Assembly: GCA_910587325.1 (NCBI GenBank)
Contig: CAJUKB010000015.1
Location: 1-34,837, forward strand
Source: an uncultured Bacilli bacterium
GTDB taxonomy: Bacteria; Bacillota_I; Bacilli_A; RF39; UBA660
DNA length: 34,837 nucleotides
Direction of reading: 5' to 3'
In this document: positions 1 through 8,149 of the stretch, piece by piece
Layout: every line of letters begins with the position of its first letter
Position numbering within the stretch: the stretch's first letter is position 1
Notes under the pieces: model-generated
What the model was told of the DNA's origin: nothing
Database searches by the model: none
Seen by the model: only the letters and a program-made list of their open reading frames with translations
Made by a program: the position numbers and the translations under genes

Positions 1-248
1 TTCAAATTTTTTAAAAAATTACAAAAAAGTACTTGATTTTTATTAGCAAGTTTCATTTCCTCAAAACAAGCTATCTTATGATTTTTTAAATTTGTTTTAC
101 AATCTTCTAAAAAACACTTGTTTAGCAATTCATAGAAACATTCCAAATCACATTCATTTTCAACTTTAAAAAATTCTTCCATAAATTTATCTAAATAGCC
201 TTTTGACATTGTAGAATTGCTGACGTCATTTTTTTGATTCTTTTTCAT
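1..248 (-). CDS. Partial hypothetical protein, N-terminal 82 codons
   Basis: An open frame starts at the ATG at 248 and runs off the left edge without a stop. It begins MKKNQKNDVSNSTMSKGY and is rich in Lys, Glu, Asn and Cys. AGAAAGGAT lies about 8 bases before the start, a good ribosome binding site. It is the last visible gene of the leftward operon that contains fmt. I do not recognise a family in this short stretch; no membrane segment or catalytic motif is visible. Confidence 0.65.
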   Translation of the reverse strand, partial: MKKNQKNDVSNSTMSKGYLDKFMEEFFKVENECDLECFYELLNKCFLEDCKTNLKNHKIACFEEMKLANKNQVLFCNFLKNL

Positions 249-298
249 TCTGTTTATCCTTTCTCATTTATTTTGTTCAATAAAATCTCTTTATCTAT

Positions 299-925
299 TT
301 AATTTTTATTTTTACTAAATGTCAATTGATAATTTTCATTTTCACTTTCTATCGTTATTTGTTCAATAAATTCTTTTGTTTCTACCTTTATTTTTACCAT
401 TTCCTCTTTATATAGAAAATCGTATACATAGTTAGAAGTATCTTGATTATCTATATCTTTCTCTTCTTCTGCTTCTAAAATCAAAGAAATAAGTGTTTTT
501 CTATCTAAAAAATCTGGTATAATTTCTTCATAAATACTTTCTATTTCTGTTACTTGATCCAATATTACCTCATAAAATATCCCATTTTCTATTCGATATT
601 TGGTTATTCTATTTGCATCTTCTTTGTAGCCATTTACTACTTCATTATGCTCGGTTCCTTCATATTTTATACTATTATCATTTTTAGTTACTATAAAAGA
701 CATAAGGTATTCATCACTTAATAAATCCTGTAACTTTTCTTCATAAGATATACTGCTACTTTCTTGCTGTGTTTTCATTTGTATTGGTTCTTTTGGACTA
801 CTAAATATATTTATAATAGAAACAACTCCCATTAAAATTGTTAAAGCTACAATCCATATCACCAAAACCATTAAAGAGTGCCATCTAGGATGTTTCCAAC
901 ATTTTACTATAAATTCTTTATTCAT
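299..925 (-). CDS. Membrane-anchored hypothetical protein, 208 aa
   Basis: One strong hydrophobic segment lies at about residues 17-41 (WIVALTILMGVVSIINIF), preceded by a Lys/Arg/His-rich N-terminus. The rest, about 165 residues, is acidic and hydrophilic and probably extracytoplasmic. The start lies 3 bases after the fmt stop, so it is translated in the same operon. The soluble part alternates charged and aromatic residues, as in a small beta-rich domain, but no known motif is seen. Function unknown. Confidence 0.7.
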   Translation of the reverse strand: MNKEFIVKCWKHPRWHSLMVLVIWIVALTILMGVVSIINIFSSPKEPIQMKTQQESSSISYEEKLQDLLSDEYLMSFIVTKNDNSIKYEGTEHNEVVNGYKEDANRITKYRIENGIFYEVILDQVTEIESIYEEIIPDFLDRKTLISLILEAEEEKDIDNQDTSNYVYDFLYKEEMVKIKVETKEFIEQITIESENENYQLTFSKNKN

Positions 926-928
926 ATT

Positions 929-1864
929 CTACCCTACTTTTTTGCCTATTAATTTTTCTTTATCTACACCATTTAAGTAATCCGCTATATGCATTTCTTT
1001 TTTACCAAATGGTTTTACTTTTTCTAAATAAATAACGCCATCCATACAAGCAATTCCAAAAGTATTTTTGGTAACTTCTACAATAGTTCCTACTTCATTT
1101 TTTATTTCTTTTTGTTCAAATCTTGCTTCTATTACTTTGAATTCAGTATCATTTAATAAAAAGTTTGCTAAAGGCCAAGGATTTAAACCGCGAACATGAT
1201 TTATTATTTCTATTCCTTTTTTATGAAAATCCAATCTTTCTTCTTCTCTTTTTATGTTATAGGCAAACGTGACTTCACTAATATTTTGTTTTATTCTTTG
1301 GTTGGTCCCATTTACAATACTTGGTAATGTATCTATTAGTAAATTAGCCCCTAAAAGCGATAATTTTTCATGCAAAGTTCCTACGTTATCACTCTCTTGT
1401 ATAACGTATTCCGCTTGGGAAATAATATCACCATTATCCATTTTTTCAGCCATGTACATAATGGTAACACCTGTTTTTTCTTCCCCATTTAACAAACATT
1501 TGTGAATGGGTGCACCGCCTCGGTATTTTGGAAGTAAGGATGCATGAACATTGATACAACCTAAACGCGGATAATCTAAAATTGCTTTTGGAATAATTTG
1601 TCCATAAGCACAGGTAATAATAATATCAGCTTCTGTATTTAAAATTGCATTATAATCACTTTTGATTTTTGGAGGTTGAAATACCGGAATATGATGTTTT
1701 TCTGCTTCTACTTTAACAGGTGTTGGTGTTAAAACCTGTTTTCTACCTACTAATTTATCAGGCTGGGTTACTACTAATACTACATTTGTATTTTCTATTA
1801 ATTTTTGTAAAACAGGAACTGCAAAATCAGGAGTTCCCATAAAAATCACTTTTAAGCCTTTCAT
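929..1864 (-). CDS. fmt: Methionyl-tRNA formyltransferase
   Basis: Transfers a formyl group from 10-formyl-THF to Met-tRNA(fMet) for translation initiation. At 311 aa it has the usual family length. The N-terminus reads VIFMGTPDFAVPVL. The formyltransferase core is complete: the INVHASLLPKYRGGAPI block holds catalytic Asn105 and His107, and the MDNGDI segment holds the conserved Asp. The C-terminal OB-like domain begins near residue 205. The start ATG overlaps the stop of the upstream HExxH gene, with AAGGA about 9 bases before it. Retention of fmt and use of TGA as stop argue against a wall-less mycoplasma. Confidence 0.97.
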   Translation of the reverse strand: MKGLKVIFMGTPDFAVPVLQKLIENTNVVLVVTQPDKLVGRKQVLTPTPVKVEAEKHHIPVFQPPKIKSDYNAILNTEADIIITCAYGQIIPKAILDYPRLGCINVHASLLPKYRGGAPIHKCLLNGEEKTGVTIMYMAEKMDNGDIISQAEYVIQESDNVGTLHEKLSLLGANLLIDTLPSIVNGTNQRIKQNISEVTFAYNIKREEERLDFHKKGIEIINHVRGLNPWPLANFLLNDTEFKVIEARFEQKEIKNEVGTIVEVTKNTFGIACMDGVIYLEKVKPFGKKEMHIADYLNGVDKEKLIGKKVG

Positions 1865-2895
1865 AATGAATGTCCTTCTTTCTCTAATGAATTTTTTTGA
1901 TTAAAATATGTATCTTTTATATGACAAATTGAATTTAAAATACATTTTCTATCTTCTAGTCCTAAATCAGTTAAGCCCATCATTTTGATACAAGTTAAAA
2001 AATCACTTTGATTTATTTCTTCATGTAATTTAACTATTGTTTTCATATAAGAATGATCTTTTTTATATCCCTCTAATAAGAATGATGCCAAATACAAACC
2101 TAGTAGATGTAATAACTCATACTCTACATTAATACTGGGATGCTCTGCTAAAAAAGTCAAATTTTCTGTATAATCATTAAAATTTTCATTTATGCTTTTA
2201 AAAAAGTATTGATAAGACTCTTTAGACACATTTCCAAACTCCATAAATACTAAAAATAATTTTAATATTTTTTTAATACTCTTAGCAATATGATATAGCG
2301 CGTTGCCTTCTCCTTTTAATACAAATTGTGCATCATTCGTATATCCAAGTTTATATAAATAATCTGCACTGATATACAATTCAGCATAAGCTAAAGTTTC
2401 TGTTAACAAATCGCTAACTTGATTTCTTCTTTCTTTTGGCTCGTCTCTATAATGGCTTATCTCGTGAATTAAAGTAGGAATATCACTTACTAGACCATTT
2501 TCACAAACATCTATTACAAATTTTTTTCTATTATTCTCAAGATGCATATTGCCTCGAGCACAATTTCCTATATAAAAATAATCAAAATTATTTTCCAATT
2601 GATTATAATCTATAAAAGCAATAGTCCCATCATTTATATACTGCTCAATCTCAAATTCTATACTATTATCTTGGAAATAATTTTTTACCAATTTTATTTT
2701 ATCTTTCAATGTCATTTTCGTTAAAGTATCAATATCAAAAGAAATTCCATTTTTAAAATAAGGTTCTAAAGTTTCTTCTACTTCTTTTGCTATTTTGTAA
2801 AACAAAAAAAGATTATCAAAAATTATACTTTGTAATGTGTTATGAGACACTAAATAATCGTTTAAATAATTTTCTATATCTTTAACTGTTGTCAT
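1861..2895 (-). CDS. Putative gluzincin-like zinc metallopeptidase, 344 aa
   Basis: The central block holds HEISH (about residues 144-148), followed 18-24 residues later by TETLAYAE, with Glu166 and Glu172. HExxH plus a downstream Glu is the arrangement of gluzincin metallopeptidases such as M3-type oligopeptidases, but the protein is much shorter than those and the rest is not recognisable. No signal peptide or membrane segment is seen, so it is probably cytoplasmic. SD AGGTGA lies 6 bases before ATG. It overlaps fmt by 4 bases and leads the operon. The substrate is unknown; a dead peptidase fold is possible. Confidence 0.65.
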   Translation of the reverse strand: MTTVKDIENYLNDYLVSHNTLQSIIFDNLFLFYKIAKEVEETLEPYFKNGISFDIDTLTKMTLKDKIKLVKNYFQDNSIEFEIEQYINDGTIAFIDYNQLENNFDYFYIGNCARGNMHLENNRKKFVIDVCENGLVSDIPTLIHEISHYRDEPKERRNQVSDLLTETLAYAELYISADYLYKLGYTNDAQFVLKGEGNALYHIAKSIKKILKLFLVFMEFGNVSKESYQYFFKSINENFNDYTENLTFLAEHPSINVEYELLHLLGLYLASFLLEGYKKDHSYMKTIVKLHEEINQSDFLTCIKMMGLTDLGLEDRKCILNSICHIKDTYFNQKNSLEKEGHSL

Positions 2896-2922
2896 ACTCA
2901 GTCACCTAGAGTTATTATACAT

Positions 2923-2963
2923 AAAAAAAGAAAATAATTCTATCTACTTATATTATTTTCTTT
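2923..2963 (-). terminator. Rho-independent terminator of the lipoprotein gene
   Basis: Perfect 12-bp stem: AAAGAAAATAAT at 2927-2938 pairs with ATTATTTTCTTT at 2952-2963, and continues into a T-run on the minus strand. It overlaps the lipoprotein stop codon and separates that gene from the fmt operon. Confidence 0.7.
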
Positions 2964-3440
2964 ATTTTCATATTGTTTTTGATTTGCTTTTAAAGATACT
3001 TCTTCTTGCTGTAAAACATCAGTATAAGAAAAATATTTTGTGGAACTTAAAAGATACGCAACACTTAAAACTTCAGCATTTTCAGTAAATTCTTCATTTT
3101 GTTCAGGTAAAAAACTATTTGTAACAAGTTTATAATCTGTTGAATAAGATTCCGGATCATAACTTTCAACTAAAGAATATTCCGGTATTCTAAAACTTCT
3201 AAAAGTTTTTTCATTTTCTCGTTCATCAACTAAACCCATTAAAAGTACATTTGCATCTTCTGAATCTTTCATTTTGTAAGTAACAGATACAACATACTTA
3301 TAACTATTTGTTTCTCCATTAGCATCCTCTACCACTTTATTTTCCGTTTCTTCTTTCTGACATCCTGTTAATAATCCGCTACTAATTAATCCTGTTAGAG
3401 CAACTAAAGCAATTCTTTTTGTCCAAAACTCTTTTTTCAT
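2940..3440 (-). CDS. Lipoprotein of unknown function, 166 aa
   Basis: The start chosen is the ATG at 3440, because AAAGGGGG lies about 9 bases upstream and the signal peptide begins there; the longer open frame runs back through the promoter. The N-terminus is a classic lipoprotein signal: basic MKKEFWTKR, a hydrophobic stretch, then LLTGC with Cys27 as the lipidation site. The mature part is about 140 residues, acidic and hydrophilic. It should be exported and anchored to the outer face of the membrane. No family recognised. Confidence 0.8.
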   Translation of the reverse strand: MKKEFWTKRIALVALTGLISSGLLTGCQKEETENKVVEDANGETNSYKYVVSVTYKMKDSEDANVLLMGLVDERENEKTFRSFRIPEYSLVESYDPESYSTDYKLVTNSFLPEQNEEFTENAEVLSVAYLLSSTKYFSYTDVLQQEEVSLKANQKQYENKENNISR

Positions 3441-3470
3441 TTTCAAAATCCCCCTTTTGAATTTCTTGTT

Positions 3471-3499
3471 ATAATAGCATATTTCGTCATAAAAGTCAA
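3471..3499 (-). promoter_or_regulatory. Sigma-A-type promoter of the lipoprotein gene
   Basis: On the minus strand TTGACT (3499-3494), a 17-base spacer, then TATTAT (3476-3471), about 30 bases before the lipoprotein start. Confidence 0.7.
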
Positions 3500-3527
3500 A
3501 ATTATTATAATAACCCACAAATTACCA

Positions 3528-3556
3528 TTGCTTTTCACCTACTATTACTATACAAT
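3528..3556 (+). promoter_or_regulatory. Promoter of the type I toxin mRNA
   Basis: TTGCTT at 3528-3533, a 17-base spacer, TACAAT at 3551-3556. Transcription would start near 3562, exactly at the left inverted repeat AAGAGGCAC. Confidence 0.65.
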
Positions 3557-3642
3557 GATTTAAGAGGCACATAGTTGGTGTTCTTCCTCAGTTCATTTAT
3601 ATTTAACTAAAATTACTTATACTTGAAAGTGAGGTGATGTCC

Positions 3643-3789
3643 ATGAAACAAAATCAATTCCAACAGGAGGTTTATCGTGGAATATCTTGTTATTCTTGTT
3701 ATACTACTAGTGATTATTTCTCGCATAGACAACAACAAGAAATAACAAAAGAACACTTAACTTTTGTTGAGTGTTCCTTAACCATCTAA
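3643..3789 (+). CDS. Possible leader ORF overlapping the toxin gene, 48 aa
   Basis: ATG at 3643 is preceded by GTGAGGTGATGTCC, a near-perfect Shine-Dalgarno, and the frame stays open to TAA at 3787-3789. It encodes a polar peptide with no membrane segment that starts MKQNQFQQEVYRG, and it overlaps the whole hydrophobic toxin ORF in another frame. This is the layout of the mok leader frame that couples translation to hok in R1 plasmid-type systems. Whether the peptide matters, or only its translation, cannot be told from sequence. It may also be chance. Confidence 0.4.
   Translation: MKQNQFQQEVYRGISCYSCYTTSDYFSHRQQQEITKEHLTFVECSLTI
3677..3745 (+). CDS. Candidate type I toxin, 22-aa hydrophobic peptide
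   Basis: GTG start at 3677 with ACAGGAGGT six bases upstream, an excellent ribosome binding site. The product is MEYLVILVILLVIIS followed by a charged tail ending RIDNNKK: one membrane-spanning helix then a short polar end. The size and Leu/Ile/Val content resemble Ibs and Fst-type toxins that depolarise the cytoplasmic membrane. The gene lies between a promoter at 3528-3556 and a terminator at 3796-3822, and faces an antisense RNA promoter at 3838-3867. It is far below usual gene-finder limits. Toxicity is inferred from architecture only. Confidence 0.65.
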   Translation: MEYLVILVILLVIISRIDNNKK

Positions 3790-3832
3790 TGGACTGAGGA
3801 CACCGACAAAGTGCCTCTTTTTGTTTGTCCTA
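3742..3832 (-). ncRNA. Candidate antisense antitoxin RNA, about 90 nt
   Basis: Transcribed leftward from TTGCAT-18-TATAAT at 3867-3838, so it should start near 3831. It ends at an 11-bp hairpin (arms 3751-3761 and 3766-3776, loop TTTT on the plus strand) followed on this strand by TTTTGTTATTT. It would be fully complementary to the 3' part of the toxin mRNA and stop about where the toxin stop codon lies. Its first 40 bases resemble the toxin mRNA's own 5' end (AAGAGGCAC...GGTGT...CCTCAGT), so it could displace the mRNA's 5'/3' pairing. Confidence 0.6.
3796..3822 (+). terminator. Terminator of the toxin mRNA
   Basis: GAGGACAC (3796-3803) pairs with GTGCCTC (3811-3817), with one bulged A and a 7-base loop, then TTTTT. 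The 3' arm can pair instead with GAGGCAC at the mRNA 5' end (3564-3570). Confidence 0.65.
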
Positions 3833-3837
3833 ACCAT

Positions 3838-3867
3838 ATTATATACATAAAATAGGAAAAAATGCAA
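3838..3867 (-). promoter_or_regulatory. Promoter of the antisense antitoxin RNA
   Basis: Minus strand TTGCAT (3867-3862), an 18-base spacer, then a perfect TATAAT (3843-3838). It faces the toxin promoter and lies downstream of the priA stop, so it does not serve priA. Confidence 0.6.
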
Positions 3868-3874
3868 ATTTTTT

Positions 3875-6058
3875 TCATATCTTCGTAGGGTTCATATCGA
3901 TTTCCAAATTTACTTTCTTATTCATAATAAAGAGTTTATCAAGTTCTTTTAATGTTGGAATTAATTGGTTATCAAAACGATATTTTATAATAACATTAAA
4001 ACGATAAACATTATTTACTTTAAAAACATTTGCTGTCGTTGGTCCAAGTACTAATGAAGTATCACTTAAATTTTTCTTTAGAAAGCTCACGACTTTTGTT
4101 GCTTCTTTACTACACTCTTCATAGTCTTTGCTTGTCACTTTCAAACTCACCAAAAAATAGTATGGTGGGTATTTTAATTTCTTACGAATATTCATTTCAT
4201 AATTATAAAATTTCTCATAACTTTGTTCTGCTACACATTGTAAAATTGGATTTTTCGGATTAAAAGTTTGCATAATGACATTTCCAAGTGTATCTTTTCT
4301 TCCTGCTCTACCTGCTGCTTGATATAAAAGAGAAAACGTTCTTTCTCCACTTCTAAAATCAGGAATATTTAAAGTAGCATCTGCATTGATAATGCCAACT
4401 ACACTTACACGAGGAAAATCAAGCCCTTTACTAATCATTTGTGTCCCTAATAAAATATCGTATTCTCCACTTCTAAATTTTTCGATTATCGTTTCATAAC
4501 TATTTTTCTTTCTCGTTGTATCGGCATCCATTCTAAGTACTTTCAAATCCGGAAATTCTTCACAAATCACACTTTCTAGTTTTTCCGTACCAAGTCCATA
4601 AAAATTAAGTTCTGCTTTGCAACTAGGACAAACTTCTTTTTTAAATGTTGTATACCCACAATAATGGCATCTTAAATTGTTCTTTGTTTTATGATACGTA
4701 AGAGTGATATCACAATTAGGGCATTTATAAGTAAATCCACAATTTCCACAAGTAATCGTTGTTGCATATCCTCTTCTATTAAGAAGCAAAATCACTTGTT
4801 CATGACGGCTTACAGCAGCCTCTATTTCTACTTTTAATCTTTCACTTAAAACAAAGTTTCCGCATTTCATTTCACTTGCCATATCTACACAAGTACATAA
4901 GGGAAGCGTTTGCTTATTTACCCTCGTTTTTAATTCCAAACGTTTATACAAATTTTTAGTGGACTTTGCCATACGTTCAAGGGTTGGGGTGGCACTTCCC
5001 AAAATAATTGGAATGTTATTTAATTTTGCTCGATATTCTGCCACTTCAATGGCATTGTAACGAGGATTATTTTCTTGTTTATAAGACTCCGAATGTTCTT
5101 CATCAATGATGATGATACCTAAGTTTTTTAAGGGAGCAAAAATAGCACTACGAGCCCCAATTACGATTTCTACTTCTTTTCGTTCAATCTTACGCCATTC
5201 GTCGTATCTTTCTCCATCAGATAATCCACTATGCAAAACAGCTACTTTGTCTTGAAATCTTTTTTTGAAATTCGTAACAAATTGAGGGGTTAAACTAATC
5301 TCCGGAACTAGTACAATCGCTGTCTTTTTTAATTTTAACACTTTCTCAATGACTTGCATATAAATTTCGGTTTTCCCACTTCCGGTGACACCAAAAAGCA
5401 AAAACTTTTCATGATGTTCTAATGAACATACTATTTGTTCAAAAACATTTTTTTGCTCTTCGTTTAAAACTTTTTTTTCATCACTTTCAAAAACTTTTTC
5501 TTCTAATCTATAGACTTCTTCTTGTTCTTCTTTAAGAATATTCTTTTTTAAAAGCGTATTCACACTTGAAACTGAAACTTCATTTGCTTCTTTTTTACTT
5601 AAGAATGCATTTTCATATATTAAATCTACAATCTCTTTTTGCTTCTCACTACTACACAAAGATATTGCTTCCATATACTCTTTATTTAATACCAAGTTGG
5701 TTTGATACTTTTTATTAATCTGCGTTTTTTCACTCGCTTTTAAGGCTTTGGGAAGCATGGTAGCGTATGCACTTGATAAACTACATAGATAGGTATCCTT
5801 TAGAAAACGCCCTATTTCTAACAACTCTTCATTTAAAACAATTTCTTCGTCTACTACGCTTTTGATTTCTAAAATTTCAAACTCTTTATCACAAAAATGA
5901 CTTATGCTTAAAATAAATCCTTCTAATTCGCGATGATTAAATAGAACTTTCACACGTTTTCCAACTTTTATTTTGCTTTCTAAAATTTTTGGAACTTTGT
6001 ATGTATACGTTTGGTCTGTTTGTTTATTTTTTAATTCTAGTAGTACATCTATATACAT
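3875..6058 (-). CDS. priA: Primosomal replication restart helicase PriA
   Basis: 3'-to-5' DNA helicase that reloads the replisome at collapsed forks. The start is set at ATG 6058 (MYIDVLLELKNK), six bases after AAAAGGTG; an in-frame GTG three codons earlier lies inside the SD. Length 727 aa is normal. The order is: N-terminal 3'-end-binding domain (about 1-105), Walker A GVTGSGKT (223-230), DEEH (319-322), a helicase-embedded zinc-binding region with eight Cys in CxxC pairs (about 437-480), then motifs QMISKGLDFP and QAAGRAGR. The stop is TGA, evidence for the standard code. It has its own promoter. Confidence 0.97.
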   Translation of the reverse strand: MYIDVLLELKNKQTDQTYTYKVPKILESKIKVGKRVKVLFNHRELEGFILSISHFCDKEFEILEIKSVVDEEIVLNEELLEIGRFLKDTYLCSLSSAYATMLPKALKASEKTQINKKYQTNLVLNKEYMEAISLCSSEKQKEIVDLIYENAFLSKKEANEVSVSSVNTLLKKNILKEEQEEVYRLEEKVFESDEKKVLNEEQKNVFEQIVCSLEHHEKFLLFGVTGSGKTEIYMQVIEKVLKLKKTAIVLVPEISLTPQFVTNFKKRFQDKVAVLHSGLSDGERYDEWRKIERKEVEIVIGARSAIFAPLKNLGIIIIDEEHSESYKQENNPRYNAIEVAEYRAKLNNIPIILGSATPTLERMAKSTKNLYKRLELKTRVNKQTLPLCTCVDMASEMKCGNFVLSERLKVEIEAAVSRHEQVILLLNRRGYATTITCGNCGFTYKCPNCDITLTYHKTKNNLRCHYCGYTTFKKEVCPSCKAELNFYGLGTEKLESVICEEFPDLKVLRMDADTTRKKNSYETIIEKFRSGEYDILLGTQMISKGLDFPRVSVVGIINADATLNIPDFRSGERTFSLLYQAAGRAGRKDTLGNVIMQTFNPKNPILQCVAEQSYEKFYNYEMNIRKKLKYPPYYFLVSLKVTSKDYEECSKEATKVVSFLKKNLSDTSLVLGPTTANVFKVNNVYRFNVIIKYRFDNQLIPTLKELDKLFIMNKKVNLEIDMNPTKI

Positions 6059-6076
6059 ATGCTTCACCTTTTACTT

Positions 6077-6105
6077 ATTATAGAAGAAAAAGGAAAAGCC
6101 CGCAA
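6077..6105 (-). promoter_or_regulatory. Promoter of priA, next to a short upstream terminator
   Basis: Minus strand TTGCGG (6105-6100), 17 bases, TATAAT (6082-6077). The -35 lies within AGTCC-TTGC-GGGCTTTT, a 5-bp hairpin with a short T-run that may end an upstream transcript. A 23-codon open stretch just before it (start 6205, ends KKKKQH then TAA) lacks an SD and looks like a gene tail. Confidence 0.55.
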
Positions 6106-6206
6106 GGACTAATTATATTTTTTAGCGTTCTAATTTTAATGTTGCTTCTTCTTTTTATAACGTTCGCATAAAGCGTCAAGTTTTTCTTTATTATCTTTAA
6201 TAGACA

Positions 6207-6327
6207 TCTTGCGAAATTAAAATATTTTTATAAAATCTAAAAAATCAAAGAAAGCAAACTATTAAAATTAGGGATTTTTTCAAAATTATTTATATTAATT
6301 TTTAGGCCTTAATTTAATTTCGCAAGA
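6207..6327. repeat. MITE-like 121-bp element with 15-bp perfect inverted repeats
   Basis: TCTTGCGAAATTAAA at 6207-6221 and its exact reverse complement at 6313-6327 bound an AT-rich interior of about 90 bases with no ORF. The arms are too far apart and lack a T-run for a simple terminator. No clear target-site duplication is visible. The ends differ from those of the IS at 19.2 kb. The right arm of the minus-strand reading abuts the gene tail upstream of priA, so the element may have disrupted a gene there. Confidence 0.5.
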
Positions 6328-6354
6328 AGTTTAATATAATACTCTATTTCTTAT

Positions 6355-6831
6355 TTACAAATACTTTTTAATAATAGAATATTCTTTTATCAGTTCTTCC
6401 TTTTTCACTTTGCAATTAGCAGGAGAAGTACTTGGTAAATAAAATACGGGCAAATCGATTTTATCTTTAAAAAACTTCAAATAATATTGATAGGCAGTTT
6501 TCCCTGTAGTAAAAATAGCTTCTATTTTGCTTTCTTTTAAAATCTTCTGAAGATTGTTAGGTCTCGCATTTTTAATACTCGCATCACTTGACCCTGTAAT
6601 ATTGCAAGTCGCTAAAACATCCCATAGAGCAATATGTTTATCTAGTAAAAAAGTAGTTTTATCTTTTATCTGTTCTTCTAACACTTGTTCAAGTACCCAC
6701 CAAAATCGATTTTGAGGGTGGGCGTAATAAAGGCCCACTTCCCTTGATTTCACACTTGGCATCGTGCCTAATATTAAAATTTTAGAATTTTCATCATAAA
6801 TAGGTTTTAGCTCATGTTTTACTTTTGTCAT
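6355..6831 (-). CDS. DNA glycosylase, hypoxanthine/uracil type (UDG family 6-like)
   Basis: Removes deaminated bases, probably hypoxanthine and possibly uracil in mismatches, starting base-excision repair. At 158 aa it is a single UDG-fold domain. Key blocks are ILGTMPSVKSREVGLYYAHP, then QNRFWW, which match the family-6 hypoxanthine-DNA glycosylases, and a C-terminal LPSTSPAN that supplies the second active-site loop. It has its own promoter on the minus strand (ATGTAA-17-TATAAT, 6876-6848). MUG-type specificity is the alternative; the fold is certain, the substrate less so. Confidence 0.85.
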   Translation of the reverse strand: MTKVKHELKPIYDENSKILILGTMPSVKSREVGLYYAHPQNRFWWVLEQVLEEQIKDKTTFLLDKHIALWDVLATCNITGSSDASIKNARPNNLQKILKESKIEAIFTTGKTAYQYYLKFFKDKIDLPVFYLPSTSPANCKVKKEELIKEYSIIKKYL

Positions 6832-6950
6832 AGTATCCCTCTTTTCTATTATAAGATAAAGGCGGAAAAATTACATTAGGAAGAACACATAAGTTATGTT
6901 ATCATAAATATAAGCATGGAGTCATTCATGAAAAAAAGGAGTGTGAGTGT

Positions 6951-8147
6951 ATGGATGAAAATAATGTAAATATGAAAAAAAATACAAAGAAAGGACTAAT
7001 GATTGGTGGTATTGTTGTAGTACTATTACTTCTTATTGGAATGCTTACGTATTTCTTAATGCCTGTAAAACCAAAGAAAGTATTCACAATCGCTATCGAA
7101 AGAGTGTATGAATCTTCTAAAGAAAACAGTCAAGTAACAAATACTTTAGGTGGTAAATATACGATTGAAACTGATATTCATAGTGATAAAACAAACGAAG
7201 AAAAGATTTTAGAAATCATTAACAACTTAAAAATTAGTATGAATTATGGAATGGATACAAAAGATAAAAAAATGCATATTTCTTTAAATAGTGATTACAA
7301 AGATAAAGAACTATTAAATGCTTCTATTGATATTCAAGATAGTAATGCTTATGTATTCTTGCAGGATATTTATAGCAAACAATTACTTGTTCCTATTGAA
7401 GGTATGGACGAGATGTTTAAAACATTTGAAAAAGCAAATGAATATGAAGTTATTCTAAAACATGTTAAAAACGCCTTAGATAAATCTTTAAAAGAAGAAT
7501 ATTTTTCTAAAAAAAATACAACCATTACATTAAATGGTAAAAGTACGAAAGTAATTGACAATCAACTTATCTTAAACGAAAAGAATGTAAAAGAAATTAC
7601 AAGTGTATTAAGCGATGAATTAAACAATGAAGAATTTATTCAAAGTTTTTCCAATTTAATGGACTATAGTGAAGAAGAAACAAAAGAGTTGCTTATGGAT
7701 TTAAAAAATGAAGAAATTAATTTAGAAGATGGAACTTTAATCATTTCTATCTATACAAAAGGATTACAAAATAAATTTGTGGGTCTTTCTATCCATGATG
7801 AAAGCGATACAATTTCTATTTTAAAAAATACAAAAACAAATTACTCTTATGAAATTAAAATGGATGGCAAAAATTACAAAGGTAATATAGATATAAAAAT
7901 AAAAGACAACAATATCAATTTAAAAGTATCTTTTGATATTGAAGGCATTAGTGGTTCTATCACAATGGATTTTGTTGAAAACAAAAATATAAGTCTTCCT
8001 GAAATAGATACAAATAATACTATTTCTATAGAAAATTTAAACGAAAGTGAAGCAATGGAAATTCTAAATAATCTGCAAAACAAAGAAGGTATTGTAGAAT
8101 TAGTGCAAACAATAACTTCTCTAAATTCTATTGGTTTTAATTTCTAA
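6951..8147 (+). CDS. Membrane-anchored extracytoplasmic protein, 398 aa
   Basis: A short basic N-terminus (KKNTKKG) is followed by one membrane helix at about residues 16-38 (LMIGGIVVVLLLLIGML), so the protein is anchored with about 355 residues outside. The outer part is Lys/Asp/Asn/Ser-rich and looks beta-rich (alternating SYEIKMDG-type strands), with repeated INLKVSF/ISGSITMDF-like segments near the end. AAAGGAG precedes ATG. A 13-bp palindrome, ACATAAGTTATGT, at 6887-6899 lies about 50 bases upstream and could be an operator. Family not recognised. Confidence 0.75.
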   Translation: MDENNVNMKKNTKKGLMIGGIVVVLLLLIGMLTYFLMPVKPKKVFTIAIERVYESSKENSQVTNTLGGKYTIETDIHSDKTNEEKILEIINNLKISMNYGMDTKDKKMHISLNSDYKDKELLNASIDIQDSNAYVFLQDIYSKQLLVPIEGMDEMFKTFEKANEYEVILKHVKNALDKSLKEEYFSKKNTTITLNGKSTKVIDNQLILNEKNVKEITSVLSDELNNEEFIQSFSNLMDYSEEETKELLMDLKNEEINLEDGTLIISIYTKGLQNKFVGLSIHDESDTISILKNTKTNYSYEIKMDGKNYKGNIDIKIKDNNINLKVSFDIEGISGSITMDFVENKNISLPEIDTNNTISIENLNESEAMEILNNLQNKEGIVELVQTITSLNSIGFNF

Positions 8148-8149
8148 TC

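Noticed and set aside
5989..6171. Plus-strand 60-codon hydrophobic frame at the start of priA
   Set aside because: It begins inside priA on the opposite strand, has no ribosome binding site, and its hydrophobic end lies in the priA promoter and terminator region.
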